From an uncultured Bacilli bacterium (GTDB lineage: Bacteria; Bacillota_I; Bacilli_A; RFN20; CAG-631): 31,684 bases of DNA. Positions 8,112-15,087 of the stretch are shown here, piece after piece. The stretch's first letter is position 1, and each line of letters begins with the position of its first letter. The stretch spans positions 1 to 31,684 of the forward strand of contig CAKPXW010000006.1 of assembly GCA_934202505.1 (NCBI GenBank), in the 5' to 3' direction. A program made the position numbers and the translations under genes. Below the pieces are notes generated by a model. It was not told the DNA's origin and searched no databases. It saw nothing but the letters and a program-made list of their open reading frames with translations.

Positions 8112-8131
8112 TATAATATTTTTAAGAGGTG
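8109..8131 (+). promoter_or_regulatory. Extended -10 promoter and SD of the chorismate mutase operon
   Basis: TG-A-TATAAT (8109-8117) overlaps the TGA stop of the MFS gene. The SD AGAGGTG (8125-8131) sits right after the expected start point near 8124, giving a leader of about 14 nt before the ATG at 8138. There is no room for a leader-peptide attenuator or T-box, which is unusual for an aromatic amino-acid operon. Confidence 0.55.
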
Positions 8132-8137
8132 ACAAAA

Positions 8138-8416
8138 ATGAACACTCTAGAACACCAAAGAAATGTTATCAATGAAATTGATAAAGAAATGTTAAAATTA
8201 TTTGAAAAAAGAATGCTTTCTGTAAAAGAAATTGCTTTATATAAAAAAGACAATCATCTTCCAATTTTTGATAATGCAAGAGAGCAAACAATAATTAAGC
8301 AAAACATTGAATACCTACAAAATGAATGTTATAAAAACTACTATATTGACTTTTTTAAATATTTAATGAATATATCTAAAAAGTATCAAGAACAAATTAT
8401 GGAGGAAAATAAATAA
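8138..8416 (+). CDS. Chorismate mutase, AroQ type
   Basis: A 92-residue all-helical protein. It opens with NTLEHQRNVINEIDKEMLKL, followed by FEKRMLSVKEIALYKKDN and the LPIFDNAREQTIIKQ segment: the Arg, Lys and acidic pattern of AroQ chorismate mutases, which act as domain-swapped dimers. It would convert chorismate to prephenate on the route to Phe and Tyr. The in-frame GTG at 8129 belongs to the SD, so ATG 8138 is the start. The DAHP synthase begins 1 base after the stop. In several Bacillota these two activities are fused or physically associated, with the mutase helping feedback control; here they are separate neighbouring genes. No prephenate dehydrogenase or dehydratase is in the window. 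Confidence 0.88.
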   Translation: MNTLEHQRNVINEIDKEMLKLFEKRMLSVKEIALYKKDNHLPIFDNAREQTIIKQNIEYLQNECYKNYYIDFFKYLMNISKKYQEQIMEENK

Positions 8417-8417
8417 T

Positions 8418-9470
8418 ATGAATATGGATTTTAAAAGAAAACTTCCTACTCCTAAAGAAATAAAAGAAATGTATCCACTTGATGCAAATCTTGCTAAAAA
8501 GAAAGAAGAAAATGATAAAATAATTAGAAATATCTTATCCGGAAAAGATGATCGTTTTATTTTAGTAATTGGTCCTTGTTCAGCTGATAGAGAAGATGCT
8601 GTAATAGATTACATAAAAAGACTTAGAACTGTTCAAGAAAAAGTTAAAGATGTTATCTTCATTATTCCAAGAATTTATACTAATAAGCCTCGTACAACTG
8701 GCGCTGGATATAAAGGAATGCTTCATCAACCGGATCCACTTGCTGATCCAGATATGTTAAAAGGATTAATAGCCATTAGAAAAATACATATGAGAGCATT
8801 AGAAGAAACTGGGTTTTCATGTGCAGATGAAATGCTATATCCAGAAAATCATCGATACTTATCTGATTTACTATCTTATGTAGCAATTGGTGCACGTTCA
8901 GTTGAAGATCAACAACATCGACTAACAGCTAGTGGACTTTCTATTCCAGTTGGTATGAAAAATCCAACAAGTGGGGATATTACAGTTATGTTAAATGCTA
9001 TTAATGCAGCACAACATTCTCATACTTTTATTTATAGAGGCTGGGAAGTGACTAGTACTGGTAATGATTTAACACATGCAATTTTAAGAGGATATGTTGA
9101 TCAAAAAGGAGAAACTCATCCAAACTATCATTACGAAGATTTAATGTCTCTTGCTAATTTATATGATAATAAACATTTTAAAAATATTTCAGTAATTGTT
9201 GATACTAATCATGCTAATTCTAATAAACAATTTGAACAACAAATTAGAATTGCCAAAGAAGTTTTAAATTCAACCTCTTACAATGAAACAATATATAAAA
9301 TGGTTAAAGGATTAATGATTGAATCATATATTGAAGATGGTTGTCAAAAAGTTGGGGAAAACATTTATGGAAAATCAATCACAGATCCATGTCTTGGTTG
9401 GGAAAAAACTGAAAAATTGATTATGGAAATTGCAGATTTTAGAAGAAAGGAAAAGAAAATTTATGATTAA
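8418..9470 (+). CDS. 3-deoxy-7-phosphoheptulonate (DAHP) synthase, class I
   Basis: A 350-residue protein with class I DAHP synthase motifs: LVIGPCSADRED with the metal-ligand Cys at 54, KPRTTGAGYKG (90-100), GARSVEDQQHR, PVGMKNPTSGD, and DTNHANSNKQ near the C-terminus. It condenses phosphoenolpyruvate and erythrose-4-phosphate in the first step of the shikimate pathway. Length matches AroF/AroG/AroH of the AroAI-alpha subgroup. It starts 1 base after the chorismate mutase stop with SD GGAGG (8402-8406), and its last codons overlap the cupin start. The rest of the shikimate pathway is not nearby. Confidence 0.93.
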   Translation: MNMDFKRKLPTPKEIKEMYPLDANLAKKKEENDKIIRNILSGKDDRFILVIGPCSADREDAVIDYIKRLRTVQEKVKDVIFIIPRIYTNKPRTTGAGYKGMLHQPDPLADPDMLKGLIAIRKIHMRALEETGFSCADEMLYPENHRYLSDLLSYVAIGARSVEDQQHRLTASGLSIPVGMKNPTSGDITVMLNAINAAQHSHTFIYRGWEVTSTGNDLTHAILRGYVDQKGETHPNYHYEDLMSLANLYDNKHFKNISVIVDTNHANSNKQFEQQIRIAKEVLNSTSYNETIYKMVKGLMIESYIEDGCQKVGENIYGKSITDPCLGWEKTEKLIMEIADFRRKEKKIYD

Positions 9471-9786
9471 AAATATCACAAAAAGTGAAGTGTTAAAATT
9501 AAAAGATGAAGTATCTTATCAAAAAGGACAAGTTATCAGTAAAACTCTTGTGCAAAATTCTCATGTTAGTGTAACTTTATTTTCATTTGACAAAGGTGAA
9601 GAAATAAGCACTCATGAATCAGATGGCGTTGCATTTGTAACTTGCCTTGACGGAGAAGGATTAATAACTATTGATGGTAAAGAATATATTTTACATGAAA
9701 GTGAATCTATTGTTATGCCTGCTCATCATCCACATGCAGTTATGGGTAAAGAGCAATTTAAAATGTTATTAGTGGTTATTTTTTAA
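9463..9786 (+). CDS. Small single-domain cupin protein
   Basis: A 107-residue protein that starts (MIKNITKSEV) inside the end of the DAHP synthase gene, an 8-base overlap implying translational coupling. It has a single conserved beta-barrel cupin pattern: FDKGEEISTHESDG in motif 1 and MPAHHPHAVMG in motif 2, separated by LDGEGLITIDGKEY. Metal-ligand histidines are present in motif 2, while motif 1 is thinner (HES instead of HxH). The product resembles the small 'cupin domain-containing' proteins of anaerobic Bacillota, whose role is unknown. An upstream in-frame ATG at 9430 would lie deep inside the DAHP synthase gene and lacks an SD, so it was not used. Confidence 0.82.
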   Translation: MIKNITKSEVLKLKDEVSYQKGQVISKTLVQNSHVSVTLFSFDKGEEISTHESDGVAFVTCLDGEGLITIDGKEYILHESESIVMPAHHPHAVMGKEQFKMLLVVIF

Positions 9787-9789
9787 GCT

Positions 9790-11487
9790 ATGGTAAAATT
9801 TCAAGATATGAAAGTATCAGCTTTAAATCTAACTAAAATAACTGCTAGAGCTGATTTGTTAATTAATACATTTAAAAATGCTACAACCTTTAAAGAACAA
9901 GATACTGCTTTAAAAAAATACTATAAATTTTATGATGATATTTATACAACTATTCAAATAATCTATATTCGATTCACCATTAATACAACTGATAAAAAAT
10001 ATGTAAAATTTCAAGATGAAGTTGATGAAATTTCCCCTCATTTATCAAATATTTTCAATAAATTCAATAAAGAATTAGTTAATGCTAAATTTAAAAATGA
10101 TCTTATTTTAAAATATGGTAAGCATTTATTTGATATGGCTCAAAATTCATTAGAATGCTTTGATGAAAAAATCATTCCTGACTTACAAGAAATAAATAAA
10201 CTTGTAACTAAGTACTCTTCAATATATGCCTCAGCCAAAATTGAATATAAAGGAAAACTATACAATTTATCTCAACTAGCTTCTTTAGCAGAATCACTTG
10301 ATAGAAATGAAAGGAAAGAAGTTTCTATACTATCTGCAAACTTTTTTGAGGAACATGATCAAGAAATTGGGGATATTTACGATAAACTTGTTCATCTTCG
10401 AACTAATATGGCTAAAAAGCTTGGATATTCTTCCTTTATTGAACTAGGATATAAAATGCTTGGTAGATTAGACTATGACCATAAAATGGTTGAAAACTAT
10501 CGCAAACAAATTTATGAAGATTTAGTTCCTTTTACTAATAAATTATTTAGTAGACAGGCGAAAAGAATAAAAATTAAAAATCCACAATATTATGATTACA
10601 ATATAAACTTCTTATCTGGCAATGCTAAACCAATAGGCGATAAAGACTTTATGGTTAATCAAGCAAAAACTATGTATCATGAATTATCTAAAGAAACTGA
10701 TTATTTCTTTAACTTTTTAATTGATAATGGCTTAATGGATTTGGAAACTAAAGAAAATAAAGCTCCAGGTGGATATATGACATATCTTCCAAAATACAAG
10801 GCTCCATTTATTTTTTCAAATTTTAATGGTACATCTGGAGATGTTGATGTTTTAACCCATGAATTTGGTCATGCATTTCAAGGATATATGTCCCGTAATA
10901 TTTCCATACCAGATTATCGTTCTCCCACTCTTGAAGCTTGTGAAATACATTCAATGAGCATGGAATTTTTAACTTATCCATGGATGAAACTTTTCTTTAA
11001 TGATCAAGAAGAAAAATATCGTTATAGTCACCTTGTTGATGCTATTTGCTTTATACCTTATGGCGCTACAATTGATGAATTCCAACATGTTGTTTATGCA
11101 AATCCTGATATGACACATGATCAAAGATGTAAAGCATATAAAGAAATAGAAGAAAAATATTTACCTCATAAAAAATATGATGATGTTTCTATATACGAAA
11201 AAGGTCGTTTTTGGATGAAACAACGTCATGTTATAGAATCTCCTTTTTATTATATTGACTATACTTTAGCTCAAGTGTTAGCTTTTGAATTTTTTAATGA
11301 ACATTTAAAAAATCCTAGTAAAGCTTGGAACAAATATGTAAAGCTATGTAAATTGGGAGGAAAATACCCATTTATTGATCTTTTACAACATGCACATTTA
11401 AAAAATCCATTTATAAATGGAACAATCAAAAAAATCATCTCTCCTCTTAAAAAGTATTTAAATTCTATTGATGACATGAAATATTAG
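9790..11487 (+). CDS. M3 family oligoendopeptidase (PepF-like zinc metallopeptidase)
   Basis: A 565-residue protein of usual M3B length. The zinc site HEFGH has ligands His357 and His361 and catalytic Glu358. The expected third ligand, Glu385 in LEACEIHSMSMEF, lies 28 residues after His357. The N-terminal helical domain includes LSQLASLAESLDRNERK, and ASAKIEYKGKLY is family-typical. Such enzymes degrade peptides of roughly 5-20 residues in the cytosol. The gene starts 3 bases after the cupin stop without a good SD, so coupling to the cupin is likely. It ends the 8.1-11.5 kb transcript; a terminator is at 11564-11594. Confidence 0.92.
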   Translation: MVKFQDMKVSALNLTKITARADLLINTFKNATTFKEQDTALKKYYKFYDDIYTTIQIIYIRFTINTTDKKYVKFQDEVDEISPHLSNIFNKFNKELVNAKFKNDLILKYGKHLFDMAQNSLECFDEKIIPDLQEINKLVTKYSSIYASAKIEYKGKLYNLSQLASLAESLDRNERKEVSILSANFFEEHDQEIGDIYDKLVHLRTNMAKKLGYSSFIELGYKMLGRLDYDHKMVENYRKQIYEDLVPFTNKLFSRQAKRIKIKNPQYYDYNINFLSGNAKPIGDKDFMVNQAKTMYHELSKETDYFFNFLIDNGLMDLETKENKAPGGYMTYLPKYKAPFIFSNFNGTSGDVDVLTHEFGHAFQGYMSRNISIPDYRSPTLEACEIHSMSMEFLTYPWMKLFFNDQEEKYRYSHLVDAICFIPYGATIDEFQHVVYANPDMTHDQRCKAYKEIEEKYLPHKKYDDVSIYEKGRFWMKQRHVIESPFYYIDYTLAQVLAFEFFNEHLKNPSKAWNKYVKLCKLGGKYPFIDLLQHAHLKNPFINGTIKKIISPLKKYLNSIDDMKY

Positions 11488-11563
11488 TGATAAAAACGCA
11501 AACTCTACTTTTATTCTACATCAATGTGAATGAAAATAGAATTACACTTTTTAATCTTTCTAC

Positions 11564-11594
11564 AAGCATTCTAGTAAAATGGAGTGCTTTTTTT
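11564..11594 (+). terminator. Terminator after the oligopeptidase gene
   Basis: AAGCATTC (11564-11571) pairs with GAGTGCTT (11582-11589), 8 bp with one G-T, followed by T residues to 11594. An imperfect hairpin also lies upstream (about 11510-11541). Confidence 0.7.
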
Positions 11595-11606
11595 ATTGCT
11601 TTTATA

Positions 11607-11642
11607 TATACTTACATTAGAAATTACTAGTAATAGTAATTT
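11607..11642 (+). promoter_or_regulatory. Candidate -10 box and inverted repeat upstream of the GT8-PlsC gene
   Basis: TATACT at 11607-11612 would start RNA near 11619. Immediately after is a perfect 9-base inverted repeat with a 4-base spacer: AAATTACTA (11621-11629) and TAGTAATTT (11634-11642). It could be an operator or a leader hairpin; the SD GGAGGTG lies about 27 bases further on. Confidence 0.4.
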
Positions 11643-11682
11643 TATTTTATGTAAACAACATATTTTAATGGAGGTGTTGTCT

Positions 11683-13443
11683 ATGAAAAAGATTGTTCCT
11701 ATATTTTATGCCTGTGATGATAGTTTTATAAAATATAATATTGTATCTTTAAAATCTTTGATTGATAATTCGTCTCAAGATTATCAATATAACATTTATA
11801 TTTTAATAACTAATTTATCATCTGCCATGAAAAAAGAAGTTTTAAAGTTAGAACAAAGTAATGTAAAAATCTACTTTGATAATGTTAATAAATATTTAAG
11901 TTCTATTTCTAATAAATTAGCCATTCGTGACTATTATTCTAAAACAACTTATTTCCGTTTATTTATTGCAGAAATGTATCCACAATATAATAAAGTTATT
12001 TATATAGATAGTGATACTATTGTTAAAGGAAATATTGCAGAATTATATGAAACTGATTTAAAAGGAAATTATGTTGGTGCATGTCATGAACAAGTAATGA
12101 TTCAAGAAGATGTATATGGAACTTATGTTGAAAAAGTTTTAGGTATAAATCGTAACTATTACTTTAATGCTGGTGTCTTATTAATAAATTCTTACCAATT
12201 TAGAAAGCAACATATTTTAGAAAAATTTATAGATTTATTACATACTTATACTTTTAAAGTTACTCAAGATGAAGACTATTTAAATATTCTTTGCAAAGAT
12301 CGTGTTTTATGGTTACATCAAAAGTGGAATAATGAAATGTTTGGTAACATAACTGTTTCCAAAGAAGACACTTGTATTATTCACTATATAATGGTTTCAA
12401 AGCCTTGGCATTATAAAGATTGTTTATTTGCTGACGAATTTCATAAATATGCTAGTAAAGTTGATGTATACTCTTTAATTGAAAAAGAATTAAATAACTA
12501 TTCTGATAAAGAAAAAGAAAGAGATTTAGAATCTTGCAATAAATTAATGGAACTTGCGATTTATGAAACAAATCGTGAAGATAGTTATTTTTCAATAATA
12601 AGCAAAGAAAAAGATTATGATAGACTTAATATTGTTAATAAAATTTTACAATTTGAATCAGAAGGAAAATTTGATCAAGATGTAGAAATTGATCCACCAA
12701 CCAAAGAACTTCTTCCTGATGAAGTAGATTATCTTAGAAAATCATTAATAAGCAAAATCAAAACCAAAGTTGCTTTTGCGGCTGCTAGAAAATTTTTGAA
12801 TCAAATTTTAGACAATAAACAAATGATTGTAAAAAATATAGTTGGTATTGAAAATTTTCAAAATTTAAATAGTGGAGCTATTATAACTTGTAACCATTTC
12901 AATGCTTTTGATAGTTTTGCTATTCAAATGGCATATGAAGCTGCAAAACAAAAAAAGAGAAAATTTTATCGTGTTATACGTGAAGGAAATTATACAAGTT
13001 TTCCTGGATTTTATGGCTTTTTAATGCGTAATTGTAATACACTTCCTTTATCTTCAAATTGTATAACAATGAAAAAATTCATTAAATCTACTGACCAATT
13101 ACTTCAAGATGGACACTTTGTTTTATTTTATCCTGAACAAAGTATGTGGTGGAATTATCGTAAACCAAAGCCTTTAAAAGATGGAGCTTATAAGTTTGCA
13201 GCACGTAATAATGTTCCTGTTTTACCATGTTTTATTACTATGAAGGATAGCGATATTATCGGTGAAGATGGATTTCCTGTTCAAGAATATACAATTCATA
13301 TAAGTAAACCTATCTATCCAAATTCTAAATTAAATATTATGGAAAATGCTAAAGAAATGAAAAATGAAAATTATAACTTGTGGAAAGAAATATATGAATG
13401 TAATTATGACTTACCACTTCAATATAATTTAATTTCTAAATAA
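11683..13443 (+). CDS. Two-domain protein: GT8 glycosyltransferase fused to a PlsC-like acyltransferase
   Basis: A 586-residue protein whose two halves belong to different enzyme families. Residues 1 to about 275 are a GT8 nucleotide-sugar transferase: MKKIVPIFYACDDSF, KTTYFRLFIAEMYP, the metal-binding DSD at 109-111 (YIDSDTIVKGNI), YYFNAGVLLIN and HYIMVSKPWHY. After a charged helical linker (about 275-395), residues 395-586 resemble lysophosphatidate-type acyltransferases, with an NHx4D motif (NHFNAFD, 404-410) and FYPEQS (Glu485) in place of the usual PEG block. No transmembrane segment is obvious, so peripheral membrane binding is likely. The inferred role is making an acylated glycolipid or acylated glycan; acceptor and order are unknown. 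Start ATG 11683 has a perfect SD; in-frame TTG codons upstream lie in the leader and were rejected. Confidence 0.85.
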   Translation: MKKIVPIFYACDDSFIKYNIVSLKSLIDNSSQDYQYNIYILITNLSSAMKKEVLKLEQSNVKIYFDNVNKYLSSISNKLAIRDYYSKTTYFRLFIAEMYPQYNKVIYIDSDTIVKGNIAELYETDLKGNYVGACHEQVMIQEDVYGTYVEKVLGINRNYYFNAGVLLINSYQFRKQHILEKFIDLLHTYTFKVTQDEDYLNILCKDRVLWLHQKWNNEMFGNITVSKEDTCIIHYIMVSKPWHYKDCLFADEFHKYASKVDVYSLIEKELNNYSDKEKERDLESCNKLMELAIYETNREDSYFSIISKEKDYDRLNIVNKILQFESEGKFDQDVEIDPPTKELLPDEVDYLRKSLISKIKTKVAFAAARKFLNQILDNKQMIVKNIVGIENFQNLNSGAIITCNHFNAFDSFAIQMAYEAAKQKKRKFYRVIREGNYTSFPGFYGFLMRNCNTLPLSSNCITMKKFIKSTDQLLQDGHFVLFYPEQSMWWNYRKPKPLKDGAYKFAARNNVPVLPCFITMKDSDIIGEDGFPVQEYTIHISKPIYPNSKLNIMENAKEMKNENYNLWKEIYECNYDLPLQYNLISK

Positions 13444-13470
13444 TAAGTGATGTTTTATTCATCACTTATT
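13442..13470. terminator. Convergent hairpin between the GT8-PlsC and HEPN/CBS genes
   Basis: AATAAGTGATG (13442-13452) and CATCACTTATT (13460-13470) form a perfect 11-bp stem with a 7-base loop. The plus-strand TAA (13441-13443) overlaps one arm and the minus-strand TAA (13457-13455) is in the loop. Neither side has a long T-run, so termination may be inefficient. Confidence 0.5.
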
Positions 13471-14135
13471 ATATCCCAAGATGTGATCATAGCTAATATT
13501 TTTTCACTTTTTAAACCATTTTGAGTTAGGAATAAAACCCTAACTCTTTTTTTATTTTTGGTTTTTCTAGCAAATAATTCTTTTGCTTCATGCAAAAGCA
13601 TATTCTTCTTGCCAAAAACAAATTCGCCATTTGGATTTGCATCCAATTTAAAAAAGTTCATAAAATCTGCTACAACATATTTATTAATTTGATCGATTTT
13701 TTTTGTTTTATTTAAGTAATCAATTACATCTATTAATGTCATTTCCGAAATAACGCCAATTACTATTTTATATTCTTGATAAATAGGAATATATGAATAA
13801 TTTAGATTTCCTATTGCCGAAATAACTTTAATTATTGGTGTATTTAAATAAGCATATGCAATCTTTTTTGATCCAATTTCATAAGCTTTTTTATTCATTA
13901 AAGTTAATATCTTTTTTAAAGAATATACCACACTTGAGGAGACAAGAACGGGATAATCATTATTGGATATATTATGTGTTAAATTATTTCTAATTGATTT
14001 AAACATAGTAAAATCACTTGAATACTTGCTTGCATAATAATTATATCTTGCATCATTATCTTCTTTATATTTTTCCATAACACGATATAATCTTAAAAAT
14101 TCTTCATTTAACTCATTACTATAATTATTTTCCAT
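13455..14135 (-). CDS. HEPN-like N-terminal domain plus tandem CBS domains; probable nucleotide sensor
   Basis: A 226-residue soluble protein. Residues 1-60 are helical and end in SIRNNLTHN, which fits the HEPN signature R-N-x3-H (Arg49, Asn50, His54). Residues about 65-145 and 150-226 look like two CBS motifs: KVISAIGNLNYSYIPIYQEY with VIGVISEMTLIDVI, and LLHEAKELFARKT with VRVLFLTQNG and ILAMITSWDII. CBS pairs bind adenine nucleotides, and single CBS proteins of Bacilli (DarB/CbpB) bind c-di-AMP. The gene is directly downstream of cdaA, with its own SD (AAAGGAG) after an attenuator-like hairpin. I infer a c-di-AMP effector; whether the HEPN part is an RNase or only a dimerising helix bundle cannot be read from sequence. 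The domain call itself rests on motif resemblance only. Confidence 0.7.
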   Translation of the reverse strand: MENNYSNELNEEFLRLYRVMEKYKEDNDARYNYYASKYSSDFTMFKSIRNNLTHNISNNDYPVLVSSSVVYSLKKILTLMNKKAYEIGSKKIAYAYLNTPIIKVISAIGNLNYSYIPIYQEYKIVIGVISEMTLIDVIDYLNKTKKIDQINKYVVADFMNFFKLDANPNGEFVFGKKNMLLHEAKELFARKTKNKKRVRVLFLTQNGLKSEKILAMITSWDIISDE

Positions 14136-14151
14136 AATATTAATCTCCTTT

Positions 14152-14182
14152 AAAAAAAACTATAGAATAACAAATCTATAGT
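14152..14182 (-). terminator. Attenuator-like terminator between cdaA and the HEPN/CBS gene
   Basis: On the minus strand, ACTATAG (14182-14176) pairs with CTATAGT (14165-14159) around a 10-base loop, followed by a run of eight T residues (14159-14152) and then directly by the SD of the next gene. The 7-bp AT-rich stem is weak, so partial read-through is likely. Confidence 0.55.
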
Positions 14183-14184
14183 CC

Positions 14185-14961
14185 TTATTTATTAATATAT
14201 TCTCTTAACATATCAACAAGTTGAGCTACTGGAACAGGAAGTAATTCACCTTTATAAGCAAAAGAAACTTTGCCTGTTTCTTCAGAAACAACAATTGTTA
14301 AAGCATCACACACTTCACTAATGCCAATAGCAGCGCGGTGTCTTGAACCATACTTTCCAATTAAAGGTTTTTGCGATGGTTGATAAAATACTGCAGACCA
14401 TAAAATTATATTTCGTCTAATAATTGTTGCCCCATCATGTAATGGAGTTTTATCAAAGAATATAGTTTGAAGTAATTCAGGTGAAACTTCTGCATTAATC
14501 GATACTCCAGAAGTTTTTATAAATTGACTCATATCATCTTTTTTTTCAATAGTAATCAATGCTCCTGTTTTAGCTTCTGATAAATTACTTATTGCGGTGG
14601 CTAATTTATTTATTAAATCATCCGTTTCATTTACTGTCATCTTATTATCTTTATTGCTTATATGTGGATTGGCTCTAAAGTATAATTCTTTTTCGGGTTT
14701 GGTAAGCAAAATTGCCGAAAAGAAAATAAAAAATGCCATAGAAAATGCTATAATTGCAATAGTTAAATGAAGATTAAAAATCATTGCAACAATTAATATA
14801 ACAATAGTAACGGCTAAAGTAGTATTTACTTTCCAACTTAGTTTTGTTCGATAACATATATAAGCAATAAATGCTACGGCTAAAACGCTAATTACTATAT
14901 CAAATATAAAAGTCACAGTGTTATTCCAAATTCCAATTGTATTAAAAATTAAATTGTTCAC
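14185..14961 (-). CDS. cdaA: Diadenylate cyclase CdaA (c-di-AMP synthase)
   Basis: About 258 residues. Three N-terminal membrane helices (roughly 1-90) are followed by a DAC domain with the catalytic motifs DGA (176-178, in LHDGATII) and RHR (207-209, in GSRHRAAIG). The enzyme joins two ATP molecules into cyclic di-AMP at the membrane; in Bacillota this messenger controls K+ and osmolyte uptake and wall homeostasis. The start is taken as GTG 14961, which follows the SD AAGGTGG at good spacing; a TTG 36 bases upstream lies in the leader. CdaA is normally followed by cdaR and glmM. Here it is followed by a HEPN/CBS gene, so the usual regulators are absent from the locus. It is divergent from glpK. 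Confidence 0.93.
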   Translation of the reverse strand: MNNLIFNTIGIWNNTVTFIFDIVISVLAVAFIAYICYRTKLSWKVNTTLAVTIVILIVAMIFNLHLTIAIIAFSMAFFIFFSAILLTKPEKELYFRANPHISNKDNKMTVNETDDLINKLATAISNLSEAKTGALITIEKKDDMSQFIKTSGVSINAEVSPELLQTIFFDKTPLHDGATIIRRNIILWSAVFYQPSQKPLIGKYGSRHRAAIGISEVCDALTIVVSEETGKVSFAYKGELLPVPVAQLVDMLREYINK

Positions 14962-15052
14962 AAAAACCACCTTCTCTTTTCTATATAATAATAGCAAAAA
15001 ACTGCAATAATTACACTATTATTTTAAATAAATTTAAAATTTTTGCATTCTA

Positions 15053-15079
15053 TGATATAATTTATTTAGTTAAAGGAAA
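15053..15079 (+). promoter_or_regulatory. Extended -10 promoter and SD of glpK
   Basis: TG-A-TATAAT (15053-15061) is followed by the SD AAAGGAAA (15072-15079) and ATG 15088. The expected leader is about 20 nt. No antiterminator (RAT-like) structure or catabolite operator is visible in the leader. Confidence 0.5.
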
Positions 15080-15087
15080 AATTTATT

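Noticed and set aside
9430..9462. Longer N-terminus of the cupin
   Set aside because: It lies inside the conserved DAHP synthase C-terminus and has no SD; ATG 9463 starts just before the conserved cupin sequence.
11584..11682. N-terminal extension of the GT8-PlsC protein (hydrophobic, signal-like)
   Set aside because: It reads through the upstream terminator's T-run and the inverted repeat, while ATG 11683 has a perfect SD and starts the GT8 domain exactly.
5063..14182. Shared 9-mer GGACTATAG in the rbsK terminator and the cdaA attenuator as a common regulatory element
   Set aside because: Both are short terminator stems in AT-rich DNA; two occurrences of a partly palindromic 9-mer are too little to claim a motif.
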